Shown here: piece after piece, positions 22,306-31,298 of the stretch
Numbering within the stretch: the stretch's first letter is position 1
How the letters are laid out: the number at the start of each line of letters is the position of its first letter
From: Streptomyces flaveolus
Lineage (GTDB): Bacteria > Actinomycetota > Actinomycetes > Streptomycetales > Streptomycetaceae
DNA length: 64,000 nt
Direction: 5' to 3'
NCBI RefSeq assembly: GCF_000716535.1
Contig: NZ_JNWV01000006.1
Location: forward strand, 124,001-188,000
Program-made: the position numbers and the translations under genes
The notes under the pieces: generated by a model
Database searches by the model: none
What the model saw: only the letters and a program-made list of their open reading frames with translations
What the model was told of the DNA's origin: nothing

Positions 22306-23761
22306 CCCCAAGGGCTTCCTGAACCACGGCCGTGAGGTCGCCAAGACCCGCCCCGTCGACGAGCGGGTCAAGGACTGGAACGAGGTCTACGTCCCCGGCT
22401 CCCTGCTGCCGATCATCAGCAAGCAGGCCAGCCGCTGCATGGACTGCGGCATCCCGTTCTGCCACAACGGCTGTCCGCTGGGGAACCTGATCCCCGAGTG
22501 GAACGACTACGCCTACCGCGAGGACTGGGCGGCCGCCCAGGAGCGGCTGCACGCGACCAACAACTTCCCGGAGTTCACCGGTCGCCTCTGCCCGGCCCCC
22601 TGCGAGTCGGCGTGCGTGCTGGGCATCAACCAGCCGCCGGTCACCATCAAGAACGTCGAGGTCTCGATCATCGACAAGGCGTGGGAGACCGGGGACGTCG
22701 CCCCGCAGATCCCCGAGCGCCTGTCCGGCAAGACGGTCGCGGTCATCGGCTCCGGCCCGGCGGGCCTCGCCGCCGCCCAGCAGCTGACCCGGGCCGGCCA
22801 CACCGTCGCCGTCTACGAGCGCGCGGACCGCGTCGGAGGCCTCCTGCGGTACGGCATCCCCGAGTTCAAGATGGAGAAGCGGCACATCAACCGCCGTATC
22901 GAGCAGATGCGCGCGGAGGGCACCCGGTTCCGCACCGGCATCGAGATCGGCCGCGACCTCAAGGCGACCGACCTGAAGAAGCGGTACGACGCCGTCGTCC
23001 TGGCCGTCGGCGCGACGACCGCCCGTGACCTGCCGGTGCCCGGCCGCGAGCTCAAGGGCATCTACCAGGCCATGGAGTACCTGCCGCTGGCCAACAAGGT
23101 GCAGGAGGGCGACTACGTCACCCCGCCGGTCTCGGCCGAGGGCAAGCACGTCATCGTGATCGGCGGCGGCGACACCGGCGCGGACTGCGTGGGCACCGCC
23201 CACCGGCAGGGCGCGGCCTCCGTCACCCAGCTGGAGATCATGCCCCGCCCGAACGACGAGCGGCACCCGACGAACCAGCCCTGGCCGACCTTCCCGATGC
23301 TCTACAAGGTCACCTCGGCCCACGAGGAGGGCGGCGAGCGGGTCTACTCCGTCTCCACCACCCACTTCGAGGGCGACGAGGACGGCAACGTGCAGTGGCT
23401 GCACCTCACCGAGGTGGAGTTCATCGACGGCAAGCTCACCCAGAAGCCCGGCACCGAGCGCAAGATCCCGGCCCAGCTGGTGACGCTCGCGATGGGCTTC
23501 ACCGGCACCGACCGGGAGAACGGCCTGGTGGAGCAGTTCGGCCTGGAGCTCGACGAACGCGGTAACATCGCCCGCGACGCCGACTTCCAGACCAACGTGC
23601 CGGGTGTGTTCGTCGCCGGTGACGCCGGCCGCGGCCAGTCCCTCATCGTGTGGGCGATCGCGGAGGGCCGCTCGGCCGCCCGCGGAGTCGACCGCTTCCT
23701 GACCGGAGCCAGCGACCTGCCGGCCCCGATCCGCCCGACGGACCGCGCCCTGGCGGTCTGA
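22298..23761 (+). CDS. gltD: Glutamate synthase small subunit
   Basis: Supplies electrons from NADPH through FAD and two [4Fe-4S] clusters to GltB. It is 487 residues. The N-terminal cluster region shows [17 protein letters not shown] and [13 protein letters not shown]; the FAD-binding fold is [17 protein letters not shown]; the NADPH-binding fold is [19 protein letters not shown]; and the C-terminal FAD motif is [19 protein letters not shown]. The ATG at 22298 lies within the end of gltB (8-nt overlap), indicating coupled translation. A palindromic hairpin follows the stop. Confidence 0.97.
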
Positions 23762-23767
23762 CGCGCA

Positions 23768-23788
23768 CGACGGACCCCGGGTCCGTCG
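23768..23788 (+). terminator. Palindrome after gltD
   Basis: CGACGGACCC-C-GGGTCCGTCG is a perfect 10-bp inverted repeat starting 7 nt after the gltD stop. In RNA it would close as a hairpin of about 8 bp. A longer-range inverted repeat, GCCTGCCC with GGGCAGGC, follows at about 23827-23865. Both may contribute to termination. Confidence 0.55.
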
Positions 23789-23924
23789 AAGACGTCCCGT
23801 ACAAAGGCGTACGGAACATGAACGGCGCCTGCCCGCCTGTCCCCGACCGGACGACTGGGCAGGCGTCGTCGCATGTACGTCGTACGGGTACGCTCGGGCG
23901 CCGGAACAGCCGAGGGGGGAGACC

Positions 23925-24686
23925 ATGGCCGCGATCAGTCTGCGCAAGGTGGAGGAGACCGCGCCCGCGCTGGTCGGCGCCTACCGGTCGGCGGGGGTGT
24001 CGCTGCGCAAGCACGGCCTGGACGGGCTGCGGGCGGCCGTCTACCTCGTGGTCGACCACTCGGGCTCGATGAGGCCGTACTACCAGGACGGCAGCGTGCA
24101 GGCGCTCGCCGACCGCGTGCTGGGCCTGTCCGCGCACCTGGACGACGACGGCCGGGTGCCCGTCGTGTTCTTCTCCACGGACGTCGACGCGGTCACCGAC
24201 ATCGCCCTCGCCGGACACGAGGGTCGCATCGAGCGGATCGTGGCCGGGCTCGGCCACATGGGCAAGACCAGCTACCACCTGGCGATGGACGCCGTCATCG
24301 ACCACTACCTGGACAGCGGCGCCACCGCCCCCGCCCTCGTCGTCTTCCAGACCGACGGCGGCCCGATCAACAAGCTCGCCGCCGAACGCTATCTCTGCAA
24401 GGCCGCTCGACTCCCGCTGTTCTGGCAGTTCGTCGGCTTCGGCGACCCGGGCAGCCGGCAGTTCGAGTTCCTGCGCAAGCTGGACGAACTGGCGGTCCCC
24501 GGCAAGCGGATCGTGGACAACGCCGGCTTCTTCCACGCCGGCCAGGACCCGCGCCGGGTCTCCGACGCCGAACTGTACGACCGTCTCGTCGGCGAGTTCC
24601 CGAGGTGGCTCACGGCCGCGCGCGCGGCGGGCGTCGTACGGCCGGACCGGGACACGGCCCCGCGCCGATCCACCACCCTCCCCTAG
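23925..24686 (+). CDS. vWA-domain protein (TerF-like)
   Basis: A 253-residue cytoplasmic protein with one von Willebrand factor A domain. The MIDAS motif is DHSGSM (DxSxS) near residue 45, with the further MIDAS threonine in GHMGKTSYHLAMD and an aspartate in FQTDGGPINKLAAE. The sequence SLRKVEETAPALVGAYRSAG at the N-terminus is typical of the tellurium-resistance-associated TerF/vWA group in Streptomyces. ATG at 23925 has GAGGGGGGA just upstream. No other ter gene is close. It converges on the broken acyl-CoA dehydrogenase gene with stop codons overlapping by 3 nt. Confidence 0.8.
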   Translation: MAAISLRKVEETAPALVGAYRSAGVSLRKHGLDGLRAAVYLVVDHSGSMRPYYQDGSVQALADRVLGLSAHLDDDGRVPVVFFSTDVDAVTDIALAGHEGRIERIVAGLGHMGKTSYHLAMDAVIDHYLDSGATAPALVVFQTDGGPINKLAAERYLCKAARLPLFWQFVGFGDPGSRQFEFLRKLDELAVPGKRIVDNAGFFHAGQDPRRVSDAELYDRLVGEFPRWLTAARAAGVVRPDRDTAPRRSTTLP

Positions 24687-25534
24687 AGCCCGTCCGCGAG
24701 CACCAGGTCCCGGCACTCCTCGGGCGTCCCCCACGCCGAGCGCAGAGCCCGGGCCTTGGTCAGCCACAGGGACAGGTCGTACTCCGCCGTGTACCCGATC
24801 GCGCCGTGCAGGTGCAGCGCCGTACGAGCCGTCCGGTACGCCGCCTCGCACGCCGTGAGCTTGGCGGCGGCCACCTCGGCCGGACGCAGGGACACCGCCG
24901 CGCCGAACAGCAGCGGGCGGGCGAACTCCAGGGCGGTCTTCGCGTCGGCCAGGCGGTGTTTGACGGCCTGGAAGGAGCCGACGGGGACACCGAACTGGGT
25001 GCGCTGCTGCACGTAGGCCACGGTCCGGTCGAGCAGGGCGAGGCCGACGCCGAGGGCCTGGGCGGCGGTGGCCAGGCGGGCCCAGACGAGCGCTCGGTCG
25101 TACGGCGCGCCGGGAGTGAGGAGTTCACCGGCGGGGGAGAGCCGGGTCAGCCGGCGGGCCGGGTCCAGGGAGCGGCGCACGGGGCCGGGAGCGGCCGTGG
25201 ACAGGTACAGGCCGTCGGCGGCCGGGGCCAGGCGGAGGGACGCGGCGTCGCCGTCGAGGGCGTAGCCGGTGGGCGCCGCCACGGTCGCCACGTCCGTCCC
25301 GGCCGCGAGCCCGGGCAGGAAACGCCCGGCCAGCGGGGGCTCGCCGAGGAGTACGGCCGCCGCGACCGTCTCCGCGAGCGGACCGGGTACGGCGTGACGG
25401 CCCAACTCCACGAACGCCACGGACAGTTCCACCGGGCGCGGCCCCAGCCCGCCGTACTCCTCCGGCACCGCCAGGCCGAACACCCCCACCTCGGCGATCC
25501 GCGACCACAGCGCGCGCCCGCGCGTGTGGTCGCC
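24683..25534 (-). pseudogene. Acyl-CoA dehydrogenase 2, N-terminally deleted
   Basis: This frame encodes about 283 residues of a FadE-type acyl-CoA dehydrogenase, starting abruptly at GDHTRGRALWSRIAEVGVF and continuing to a normal C-terminus (YVQQRTQFGVPVGSFQAVKHRLAD, LHLHGAIGYTAEYDLSLWLTKA). Family members of this group have roughly 35 more residues before this point and a start codon; here the upstream bases belong to another frame of the preceding dehydrogenase. No plausible start is visible, so the gene looks deleted at its 5' end. Its role in the steroid-type island would have been the alpha/beta-desaturation partner of the neighbouring FadE. Confidence 0.75.
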
Positions 25535-26655
25535 CCGGCAAGCAGCCGCTCGGCGACGATGTCCCGCTGGATCTCGTTCGTGCCCGCGTAGACCGGCCCC
25601 GCCAGGGAGAAGACGTACCCCTCGGACCAGGCGCCGTCCGCCAGTTCGCCCTCCGCGCCCAGCAGATCGAGCGCCGTCTCGTGCAGGGCGAGGTCCAGCT
25701 CGGACCAGAACACCTTGTTCATGCTGGACTCCGGCCCGAGCCGGGCGCCGTCCAGGACCCGGGAGGCGGCGGCGTAGGTGAACAACTGGTAGGCGCGGGC
25801 CGCGACCAGGGCGTCGGCCACCCGGGCGCGGGCGTGCCCGGGCGAGCCCTGGGCCCGCCACAGGTCGCGCAGCCGGGCGGCGGAGGCGAGGAAGCGGCCC
25901 GGGGAGCGCAGGGTGAGTCCGCGTTCGTCGCCCGCCGTGGACATCGCGATCCGCCAGCCCTGGCCCGGCTCGCCGATCACGTCTTCGTCCGGGACGAACA
26001 CGTCGTCCAGGAACAGCTCCGCGAAGGCCGGCTTGCCGTCCAGGCGGCCGATCGGGCGGACGGTGACGCCGGGGGCCCGCAGGTCGAACATCAGGTAAGT
26101 GAGCCCCTCGTGCCGCCGGGGAGCGTCCGGATCGCTGCGGAAGAGGCCGAAGGCCCGGTCCGCGAACGCGGCCCGCGAGGACCAGGTCTTCTGCCCGCGC
26201 AAGCGCCAGCCGCCGTCCACCCGCACCGCCCGTGAGCTGAGCGCGGCGAGGTCCGAGCCCGCCTCCGGCTCCGACCAGGCCTGCGCCCAGACCACCTCAC
26301 CGGTGGCCATCGGCGGCAGCACACGCGCGCGTTGCTCCTCCGTGCCGTACGCGAAGAGGGTCGGCGCGAGCAGGCTGACGCCGTTCTGGCCGACCCGGCC
26401 GGGCGCGCCCGCCGCCCAGTACTCCTCCTCGAACGCCAGCCACGCGAAGGTGGTGGCCGCACGGCCGCCGTACCGCTCCGGCCACGACACCACCGACCAG
26501 CGGCCCGCGGCCAGTTCGGCCTCCCACGCGCGGTGGGCCGCGAAGCCCTCCTCCGTCTCCAGGGACGGCAGCGGCGTACGCGGCACGTGCGCCGCCAGCC
26601 AGGACCGGGCCGCGGCGCGGAACTCCTCGTCGGCCGGAGAGTGCGTCAGGTCCAC
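25147..26655 (-). CDS. Acyl-CoA dehydrogenase 1 (FadE30-like) with an out-of-frame tail
   Basis: Residues 1-374 form a complete-looking acyl-CoA dehydrogenase: VSWPERYGGR, QAWSEPEAGSDLAAL (FAD and substrate region), GQKTWSSRAAFADRAFGLF, GEPGQGWRIAMSTAGDERG, and the C-terminal PVYAGTNEIQRDIVAERLLAG. Normally the protein would stop a few residues later. Instead the frame runs on for about 128 residues of Arg/Pro/Ser-rich nonsense that is a shifted reading of dehydrogenase 2. The GTG at 26655 has GGAAGG upstream. From synteny it is the FadE30 equivalent, acting on 5-hydroxy-HIP-CoA (inference). Whether the tailed protein is active is uncertain. Confidence 0.75.
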   Translation of the reverse strand: MDLTHSPADEEFRAAARSWLAAHVPRTPLPSLETEEGFAAHRAWEAELAAGRWSVVSWPERYGGRAATTFAWLAFEEEYWAAGAPGRVGQNGVSLLAPTLFAYGTEEQRARVLPPMATGEVVWAQAWSEPEAGSDLAALSSRAVRVDGGWRLRGQKTWSSRAAFADRAFGLFRSDPDAPRRHEGLTYLMFDLRAPGVTVRPIGRLDGKPAFAELFLDDVFVPDEDVIGEPGQGWRIAMSTAGDERGLTLRSPGRFLASAARLRDLWRAQGSPGHARARVADALVAARAYQLFTYAAASRVLDGARLGPESSMNKVFWSELDLALHETALDLLGAEGELADGAWSEGYVFSLAGPVYAGTNEIQRDIVAERLLAGATTRAGARCGRGSPRWGCSAWRCRRSTAGWGRARWNCPWRSWSWAVTPYPVRSRRRSRRPYSSASPRWPGVSCPGSRPGRTWRPWRRPPATPSTATPRPSAWPRPPTACTCPRPLPAPCAAPWTRPAG

Positions 26656-26689
26656 GGTCGCCGCCTTCCTTCCGCGCCGGTCACCTTCC

Positions 26690-26707
26690 CTAACAAGTGT
26701 TTGGTAG
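26690..26707. promoter_or_regulatory. KstR2-type operator 1
   Basis: CTAACAAGTGTTTGGTAG lies between the divergent fadE and ipdF-like genes. Its complement contains ACCAAACACTTGTT, matching the published KstR2 pattern AnCAAGnnCTTGnT at all defined positions but one. The same 18-mer recurs with 16 of 18 identities at 32928-32945. Confidence 0.7.
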
Positions 26708-26721
26708 GTTAGCGTGACCCC

Positions 26722-27504
26722 ATGACAGGCGTCGAGAGCCCGGCCTACGTCCCCGGGCACGGACTGCTGCGCGGGCGCACCGCCGTCATCACCGCGGCGG
26801 CCGGCACCGGCATCGGCGGAGCCACCGCGCGCCGCTTCCTGGAGGAGGGCGCCCGGGTGTTGATCAGCGACGCCCACCCGCGCCGGCTGAAGGAGCACGA
26901 GGCCGCGCTGGGCCGGGAGTTCCCCGGCGCGGTCGCTGCGGTGCCGTGCGACGTCACCGACGAGACCCAGGTGCGGGCCATGTTCGACGCGGCCGTCGCC
27001 GCGCACGGACGGCTGGACGTCGTCGTCAACAACGCCGGGCTCGGCGGCACTTCGGCCCTCGTCGACATGACCGACGACCAGTGGAACCGGGTCCTGGACG
27101 TCACCCTGAACGGCACCTTCCGCTGCACCCGGGCCGCCCTGCGCGCCATGCGTGACGGCGGCGGGGTGATCGTCAACAACGCCTCCGTCGTCGGCTGGCG
27201 CGCCCAGGCCGGACAGGCCCACTACGCCGCCGCCAAGGCCGGTGTGATGGCACTGACCCGCTGCGCGGCCGTCGAGGCCGCCGCGTACGGCGTGCGGGTC
27301 AACGCGGTCGCCCCCAGCCTCGCCATGCACCCCCACCTGGAGAAGGTTACCTCCGCCGAACTGCTCGCCGAGCTGACCCGACGGGAGGCCTTCGGCCGGT
27401 ACGCGCAGCCCTGGGAGGTGGCCAACGTGATCGTCTTCCTCGCCTCCGGCTACTCCTCCTACCTGACCGGCGAGGTCGTCGCCGTCAGCAGCCAGCACCC
27501 CTGA
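26722..27504 (+). CDS. Short-chain dehydrogenase (IpdF-like)
   Basis: A 260-residue SDR. The cofactor motif is TAAAGTGIGGATARRF near residue 25, followed by NNAGLGG and the catalytic Ser/Tyr/Lys set in NNASVVGWRAQAGQAHYAAAKAG. In the mycobacterial KstR2 regulon an SDR in this position (Rv3559c, IpdF) beside fadE30 oxidises the hydroxyl of 5-OH-HIP-CoA; the equivalence here rests on synteny. ATG at 26722 starts 15 nt after operator 1. A TetR gene follows 25 nt downstream in the same direction. Confidence 0.82.
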   Translation: MTGVESPAYVPGHGLLRGRTAVITAAAGTGIGGATARRFLEEGARVLISDAHPRRLKEHEAALGREFPGAVAAVPCDVTDETQVRAMFDAAVAAHGRLDVVVNNAGLGGTSALVDMTDDQWNRVLDVTLNGTFRCTRAALRAMRDGGGVIVNNASVVGWRAQAGQAHYAAAKAGVMALTRCAAVEAAAYGVRVNAVAPSLAMHPHLEKVTSAELLAELTRREAFGRYAQPWEVANVIVFLASGYSSYLTGEVVAVSSQHP

Positions 27505-27529
27505 CGGGCGGGCAGACCACAATGGGTGC

Positions 27530-28141
27530 GTGCCGACCAAGAAGAAGCCCCAGGTGACCGCGGCAGCGGCCCGGCGCGGAGAGCTCCTGAGCACCGCAGC
27601 CGAGGTCTTCGCCGAGCACGGCTACAACGCCACCACCGTCCGCAGGATCGCCGACCACGCCGGGATGCTCGCGGGCAGCCTCTACTACCACTTCGACTCC
27701 AAGGAGTCGATGCTCGAGGAGATCCTGCGGACCTTCCTCGACGAGCTCTGGGACGGCTACGACACCGTCCTCGCCTCCGGACTCGGGCCCCGCGAGACGC
27801 TGGAGGCGCTGGTCACCGAGTCCTTCCGGGAGATCGACCGGCACCGAGCGGCCGTCGCGATCTACCAGAAGGAGAGCAAACAACTCGTCGCCCAGGACCG
27901 GTTCGCCTTCCTCGCCGAGTCCCAGCGCCGGTTCGAGAACGCCTGGCTCAGCACGCTGGAACGCGGGGTCGCCGGGCGGGTCTTCCGCGCGGACCTCGAC
28001 GTCCGGCTCACCTACCGGTTCGTCCGCGACACCGTGTGGGTCGCCGCCTCCTGGTACCGGCCCGGCGGCAAGCACAGCCCCGAGGAGATCGCCCGCCAGT
28101 ACCTGTCGATGGTCCTGGACGGGATCGCCGTACGCGAATAG
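27530..28141 (+). CDS. TetR-family repressor (KstR2-like)
   Basis: A 203-residue TetR protein. The N-terminal helix-turn-helix reads TTVRRIADHAGMLAGSLYYHF, followed by a ligand domain of the size expected of KstR2 (about 200 residues). Gene order fadE - SDR - TetR - thiolase equals that around kstR2 in mycobacteria, and two operators of KstR2 type are present in this cluster, so it is the likely local repressor, released by a HIP-CoA-like thioester (inference from the family). The GTG start at 27530 lies 25 nt after the SDR stop. Confidence 0.82.
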   Translation: MPTKKKPQVTAAAARRGELLSTAAEVFAEHGYNATTVRRIADHAGMLAGSLYYHFDSKESMLEEILRTFLDELWDGYDTVLASGLGPRETLEALVTESFREIDRHRAAVAIYQKESKQLVAQDRFAFLAESQRRFENAWLSTLERGVAGRVFRADLDVRLTYRFVRDTVWVAASWYRPGGKHSPEEIARQYLSMVLDGIAVRE

Positions 28142-28166
28142 CACCTTTCCTACAGAGGGAGTTGCC

Positions 28167-29324
28167 ATGGCCGAGGCCTACATCGTCGAAGCGGTCCACA
28201 CACCGGTCGGGCGGCGCGGGGGAGGACTCGGCGCGGTCCACCCGGCCGACCTGGGCGCGCGGGTGCTCACCGCGCTGGTGGAGCGCTCCGGGATCGACCC
28301 GGCCGCCGTGGACGACGTGGTCTTCGGCTGTCTGGACACGGTCGGACCGCAGGCCGGCGACATCGCCCGCACCTGCTGGCTGGCCGCGGGCCTCCCCGAA
28401 GAGGTGCCCGGCGTCACCGTCGACCGGCAGTGCGGCTCCTCCCAGCAGGCCGTCCACTTCGCCGCGCAGGCCGTGCTCTCCGGCACCCAGGACCTGGTGG
28501 TCGCCGGCGGGGTGCAGAACATGTCCCAGGTCCCCATCGCCTTCGCCTCCCGGCAGGCCGCCGTCCCCCTCGGCCTGACCGAGGGCCCCTTCCTCGGCAG
28601 CACCGGCTGGCGCGCCCGCTACGGCGACCGGCCCGTCAACCAGTTCGCCGGCGCCGAGATGATCGCCGCCCAGTGGGGCATCGACCGCGAACAGCAGGAG
28701 GAGTTCGCCCTGCGCTCGCACCGGCGCGCGATCTGGGCCATCGACACCGGCCGCTTCACCCGCGAGACCGTCCCCTGCGGCCAGGTCACCGTGGACGAGG
28801 GCCCCCGCCGGGACACCTCCCCGGAGAAGATGGCCGCCCTGCGCCCCGTCCTCGACGGCGGCACGGTCACCGCCGCCTGCTCCTCCCAGGTCTCCGACGG
28901 GGCCGCGGCCCTGCTGCTCGCCTCCGAACGGGCCGTACGCGACCACGGACTGCGCCCGCGCGCCCGCGTCCACCACCTCTCCGCACGCGGCGAGGACCCC
29001 ATCCGCATGCTCACCGCGCCCATCCCGGCCACCGCGCACGCCCTGAAGAAGACCGGTCTGACCCTCGACGACATCGACCTCGTGGAGATCAACGAGGCCT
29101 TCGCGCCGGTCGTCCTCGCCTGGCTGAAGGAGACCGGAGCCGACCCCGGCAAGGTCAACGTCAACGGCGGCGCCATCGCCCTCGGCCACCCCCTCGGCGC
29201 GACCGGCGCCCGGCTGATGACGACCCTCCTGCACGAACTGGAACGCACTGGCGGCCGCTACGGCCTCCAGACCATGTGCGAGGGCGGCGGCCAGGCCAAC
29301 GTGACGATCATCGAACGGCTGTGA
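28167..29324 (+). CDS. Acetyl-CoA acetyltransferase / thiolase (FadA6-like)
   Basis: A 385-residue degradative thiolase that cleaves a 3-ketoacyl-CoA with CoA. The nucleophile cysteine is in TVDRQCGSSQQAVHFAAQAV, with NEAFAPV, the His-containing GGAIALGHPLGATGARL and the final Cys in MCEGGGQANV also present, so the triad is intact. AGAGGGAG lies just upstream of the ATG at 28167. It occupies the fadA6 position, next to the kstR2-like gene. In that pathway FadA6 releases acetyl-CoA from the ring-opened product; the assignment here is by context. Confidence 0.87.
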   Translation: MAEAYIVEAVHTPVGRRGGGLGAVHPADLGARVLTALVERSGIDPAAVDDVVFGCLDTVGPQAGDIARTCWLAAGLPEEVPGVTVDRQCGSSQQAVHFAAQAVLSGTQDLVVAGGVQNMSQVPIAFASRQAAVPLGLTEGPFLGSTGWRARYGDRPVNQFAGAEMIAAQWGIDREQQEEFALRSHRRAIWAIDTGRFTRETVPCGQVTVDEGPRRDTSPEKMAALRPVLDGGTVTAACSSQVSDGAAALLLASERAVRDHGLRPRARVHHLSARGEDPIRMLTAPIPATAHALKKTGLTLDDIDLVEINEAFAPVVLAWLKETGADPGKVNVNGGAIALGHPLGATGARLMTTLLHELERTGGRYGLQTMCEGGGQANVTIIERL

Positions 29325-29370
29325 CGCTGCGGTGGGGCGGCGCCGGGTGAGCTTCGGCGTACGGCTGTGC

Positions 29371-29416
29371 CGGGGCCGGAGCCGGAGCCGGAGCCGGAGT
29401 CGGGGCCGGGGCCGGG
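29371..29416. repeat. GGAGCC/GGGGCC hexamer run
   Basis: The spacer between the convergent thiolase and flavoprotein genes contains about seven tandem GGAGCC or GGGGCC units. No gene is supported in this spacer (29325-29499). Confidence 0.7.
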
Positions 29417-29499
29417 AAGGGGGTGGCGCCGGGGTGGCGGCCGGGTCGAGCTCAGCGAACGCTCGTGACGCCACGGCGGGACGGTGCGACACGTGACCG

Positions 29500-30558
29500 T
29501 CACCGGTCCGCTCTCAACTCCGTCAGTCCGGCCAGCACCTCCTCCGCCTCCTTCATGATCCGCTCCACCAGTTCCGCGCACGACGGCAGGTCGTCGATCA
29601 CCCCGGCGACCTGTCCCGCCGCCATCACCCCCAGATCCGTACGGCCGTCCACCATCGCCGACTTCAGCAGCATCGGCGTGTTCGCGGCCAGCAGCACCTG
29701 ACCCCAGGACAGCTCCTTGCCGTGCCGGAGGGCGAGGCCGTCGCGGACCAACTGCCGCCAGGTGAGCCCCGACAGCCGCCGGAAGCCGGCCGCCCGCCGT
29801 GCCGCGTGCGCGAAGCCGCGTATCCGGCCCGACCGCTCCAGCGCCGCCACCAGGTCGGTGCGCAGCATCCGGTGCGGCAGTCCGTCCACCGCCCGGGTCA
29901 CCGTGACGTCCCGGACCGTCGCCGCCAAGTACCTGGCCTTCACCACGTCCGGCACCGTCGAGTCGGACGTCAGCAGGAACCGTGTGCCCATCGCCACCCC
30001 GGCCGCCCCGTACGCCAGCGCCGCCACCAGCCCCCGCCCGTCGAAGAAGCCGCCGGCCGCCACGACCGGTATCCGCACGGCGTCCACCACCTGCGGCAGC
30101 AGCACGCTCGTCGCCACCTCGCCGGTGTGCCCCCCGCCCTCGCCGCCCTGCACGAGCACCGCGTCCGCGCCCCAGGCCGCCACCTTCTCGGCGTGCCGCC
30201 GGGCACCGACGGACGGGATCACCACCACGCCCGCCGCCTTCAGCTCGGCGATCAGCTCGGCGGAGGGGGCCAGGGCGAAGGAGGCCACCCGGACGCCCTC
30301 CTCCAGCAGGATCCGCACCCGGTCCGGCGCGTCGCCCGCGTCGGCCCGGAGGTTCACCCCGAACGGCGCGTCCGTACGGGACCGCACCTCCCGTATCGCC
30401 TCCCGCAGCCGGTCGAGCGGCATCGTGGCGGAGGCCAGGATGCCGAGCGCGCCGGCGTTCGCCGCCGCCGAGACCAGACGCGGCCCGGCCACCCACCCCA
30501 TCCCCGTCTGCACGACCGGATGGCGGACCCCGACCAGCCGGGTGAGCGCGGTCTCCAT
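29500..30558 (-). CDS. ipdC: Nitronate monooxygenase-like flavoprotein (IpdC-like)
   Basis: A 352-residue FMN TIM-barrel protein of the 2-nitropropane dioxygenase superfamily. Signatures: HPVVQTGMGWVAGPRLVSAA at the N-terminus, VQGGEGGGHTGEVATSVLLP with the family histidine, and VVAAGGFFDGRGLVAALAYG for FMN phosphate. In the mycobacterial regulon this protein (Rv3553, IpdC) follows ipdA and ipdB and reduces a HIP-CoA intermediate with IpdF; here it also directly follows ipdB, with start and stop overlapping (TGATG). True nitroalkane oxidation is the alternative function, but the context favours IpdC. Confidence 0.8.
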   Translation of the reverse strand: METALTRLVGVRHPVVQTGMGWVAGPRLVSAAANAGALGILASATMPLDRLREAIREVRSRTDAPFGVNLRADAGDAPDRVRILLEEGVRVASFALAPSAELIAELKAAGVVVIPSVGARRHAEKVAAWGADAVLVQGGEGGGHTGEVATSVLLPQVVDAVRIPVVAAGGFFDGRGLVAALAYGAAGVAMGTRFLLTSDSTVPDVVKARYLAATVRDVTVTRAVDGLPHRMLRTDLVAALERSGRIRGFAHAARRAAGFRRLSGLTWRQLVRDGLALRHGKELSWGQVLLAANTPMLLKSAMVDGRTDLGVMAAGQVAGVIDDLPSCAELVERIMKEAEEVLAGLTELRADR

Positions 30559-31298
30559 CAGCTCCCCGTCCCTTCCGGCACCTCGCGCGCGCGTGCCCCC
30601 GCCGGGTCCAGCACCTCACGGATCAGCCGCGCCTCCTCCGCCTCGGGCTCCCGGGTGAACGGCACGTCGTCCGCCACGGCCAGCGGGAACCCGGTCGCCT
30701 CCCGCACCCGCTCCACGCTCACCCCCGGGTGCACCGAGACCAGACGCATCGAGTGGTCGGGCGTGGCGAAGTCGAAGACGCCGAGGTCGGTGACGACCCG
30801 CGCGAGGTGATGGAAGCGGGCCGCGCCGCCCAGCCCGGCCGCCCGGTCGTACCCCACCCCGCACACCATGTCCACGCGCTCCACGAACACCCGCCGGGAG
30901 TGTCTGGGCACCCAGTAACTCGTCGGATTGTTCAGCGTGTTGAGCGGCGCGCCGCGCACTCCGAGGAGCTGTCTGCGGGGGTGCGCCCAGTCGCCCACGC
31001 AGGAGATGTTCTGGTTGCCGTACCGGTCGAGCTGGCTCGCGCCCATCATCACGTGCCGCCGGCCGCCCGCCACCAGCTCCAGGTGCTGCCGGTAGGGCAG
31101 CCAGCCCTCCGGTGTGCCGTCCGGGCGGACCAGCAGGGCCTCGCCGTCGGTCAGCAGCAGGTCCGGTGCGAAGGTGAGCCGGGCCAGCCGCGCGCCCAGC
31201 GACGGGATCGGACCCATCGGGCTCGCCAGGACCTCCCCGGCGCCCCGCCAGGCCTCGGCGCAGGCGATCACGCAGTACTCGGCACGGGTGGCACTCAC
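30558..31298 (-). CDS. ipdB: CoA-transferase-like hydrolase beta subunit IpdB
   Basis: A 246-residue class I CoA-transferase-type beta subunit. The sequence matches IpdB as I remember it: LASPMGPIPSLGARLARLTFAPDLLLTDGE (quoted across its length), HVMMGASQLDRYGNQNIS, NTLNNPTSYWVPRHSRRVFVE, RVVTDLGVFDF and MRLVSVHPGV. IpdAB opens the last steroid ring of a cyclic CoA thioester (COCHEA-CoA) by hydrolytic C-C cleavage. The GTG start at 31298 overlaps the ipdA stop by 4 nt. Confidence 0.88.
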   Translation of the reverse strand: MSATRAEYCVIACAEAWRGAGEVLASPMGPIPSLGARLARLTFAPDLLLTDGEALLVRPDGTPEGWLPYRQHLELVAGGRRHVMMGASQLDRYGNQNISCVGDWAHPRRQLLGVRGAPLNTLNNPTSYWVPRHSRRVFVERVDMVCGVGYDRAAGLGGAARFHHLARVVTDLGVFDFATPDHSMRLVSVHPGVSVERVREATGFPLAVADDVPFTREPEAEEARLIREVLDPAGARAREVPEGTGS

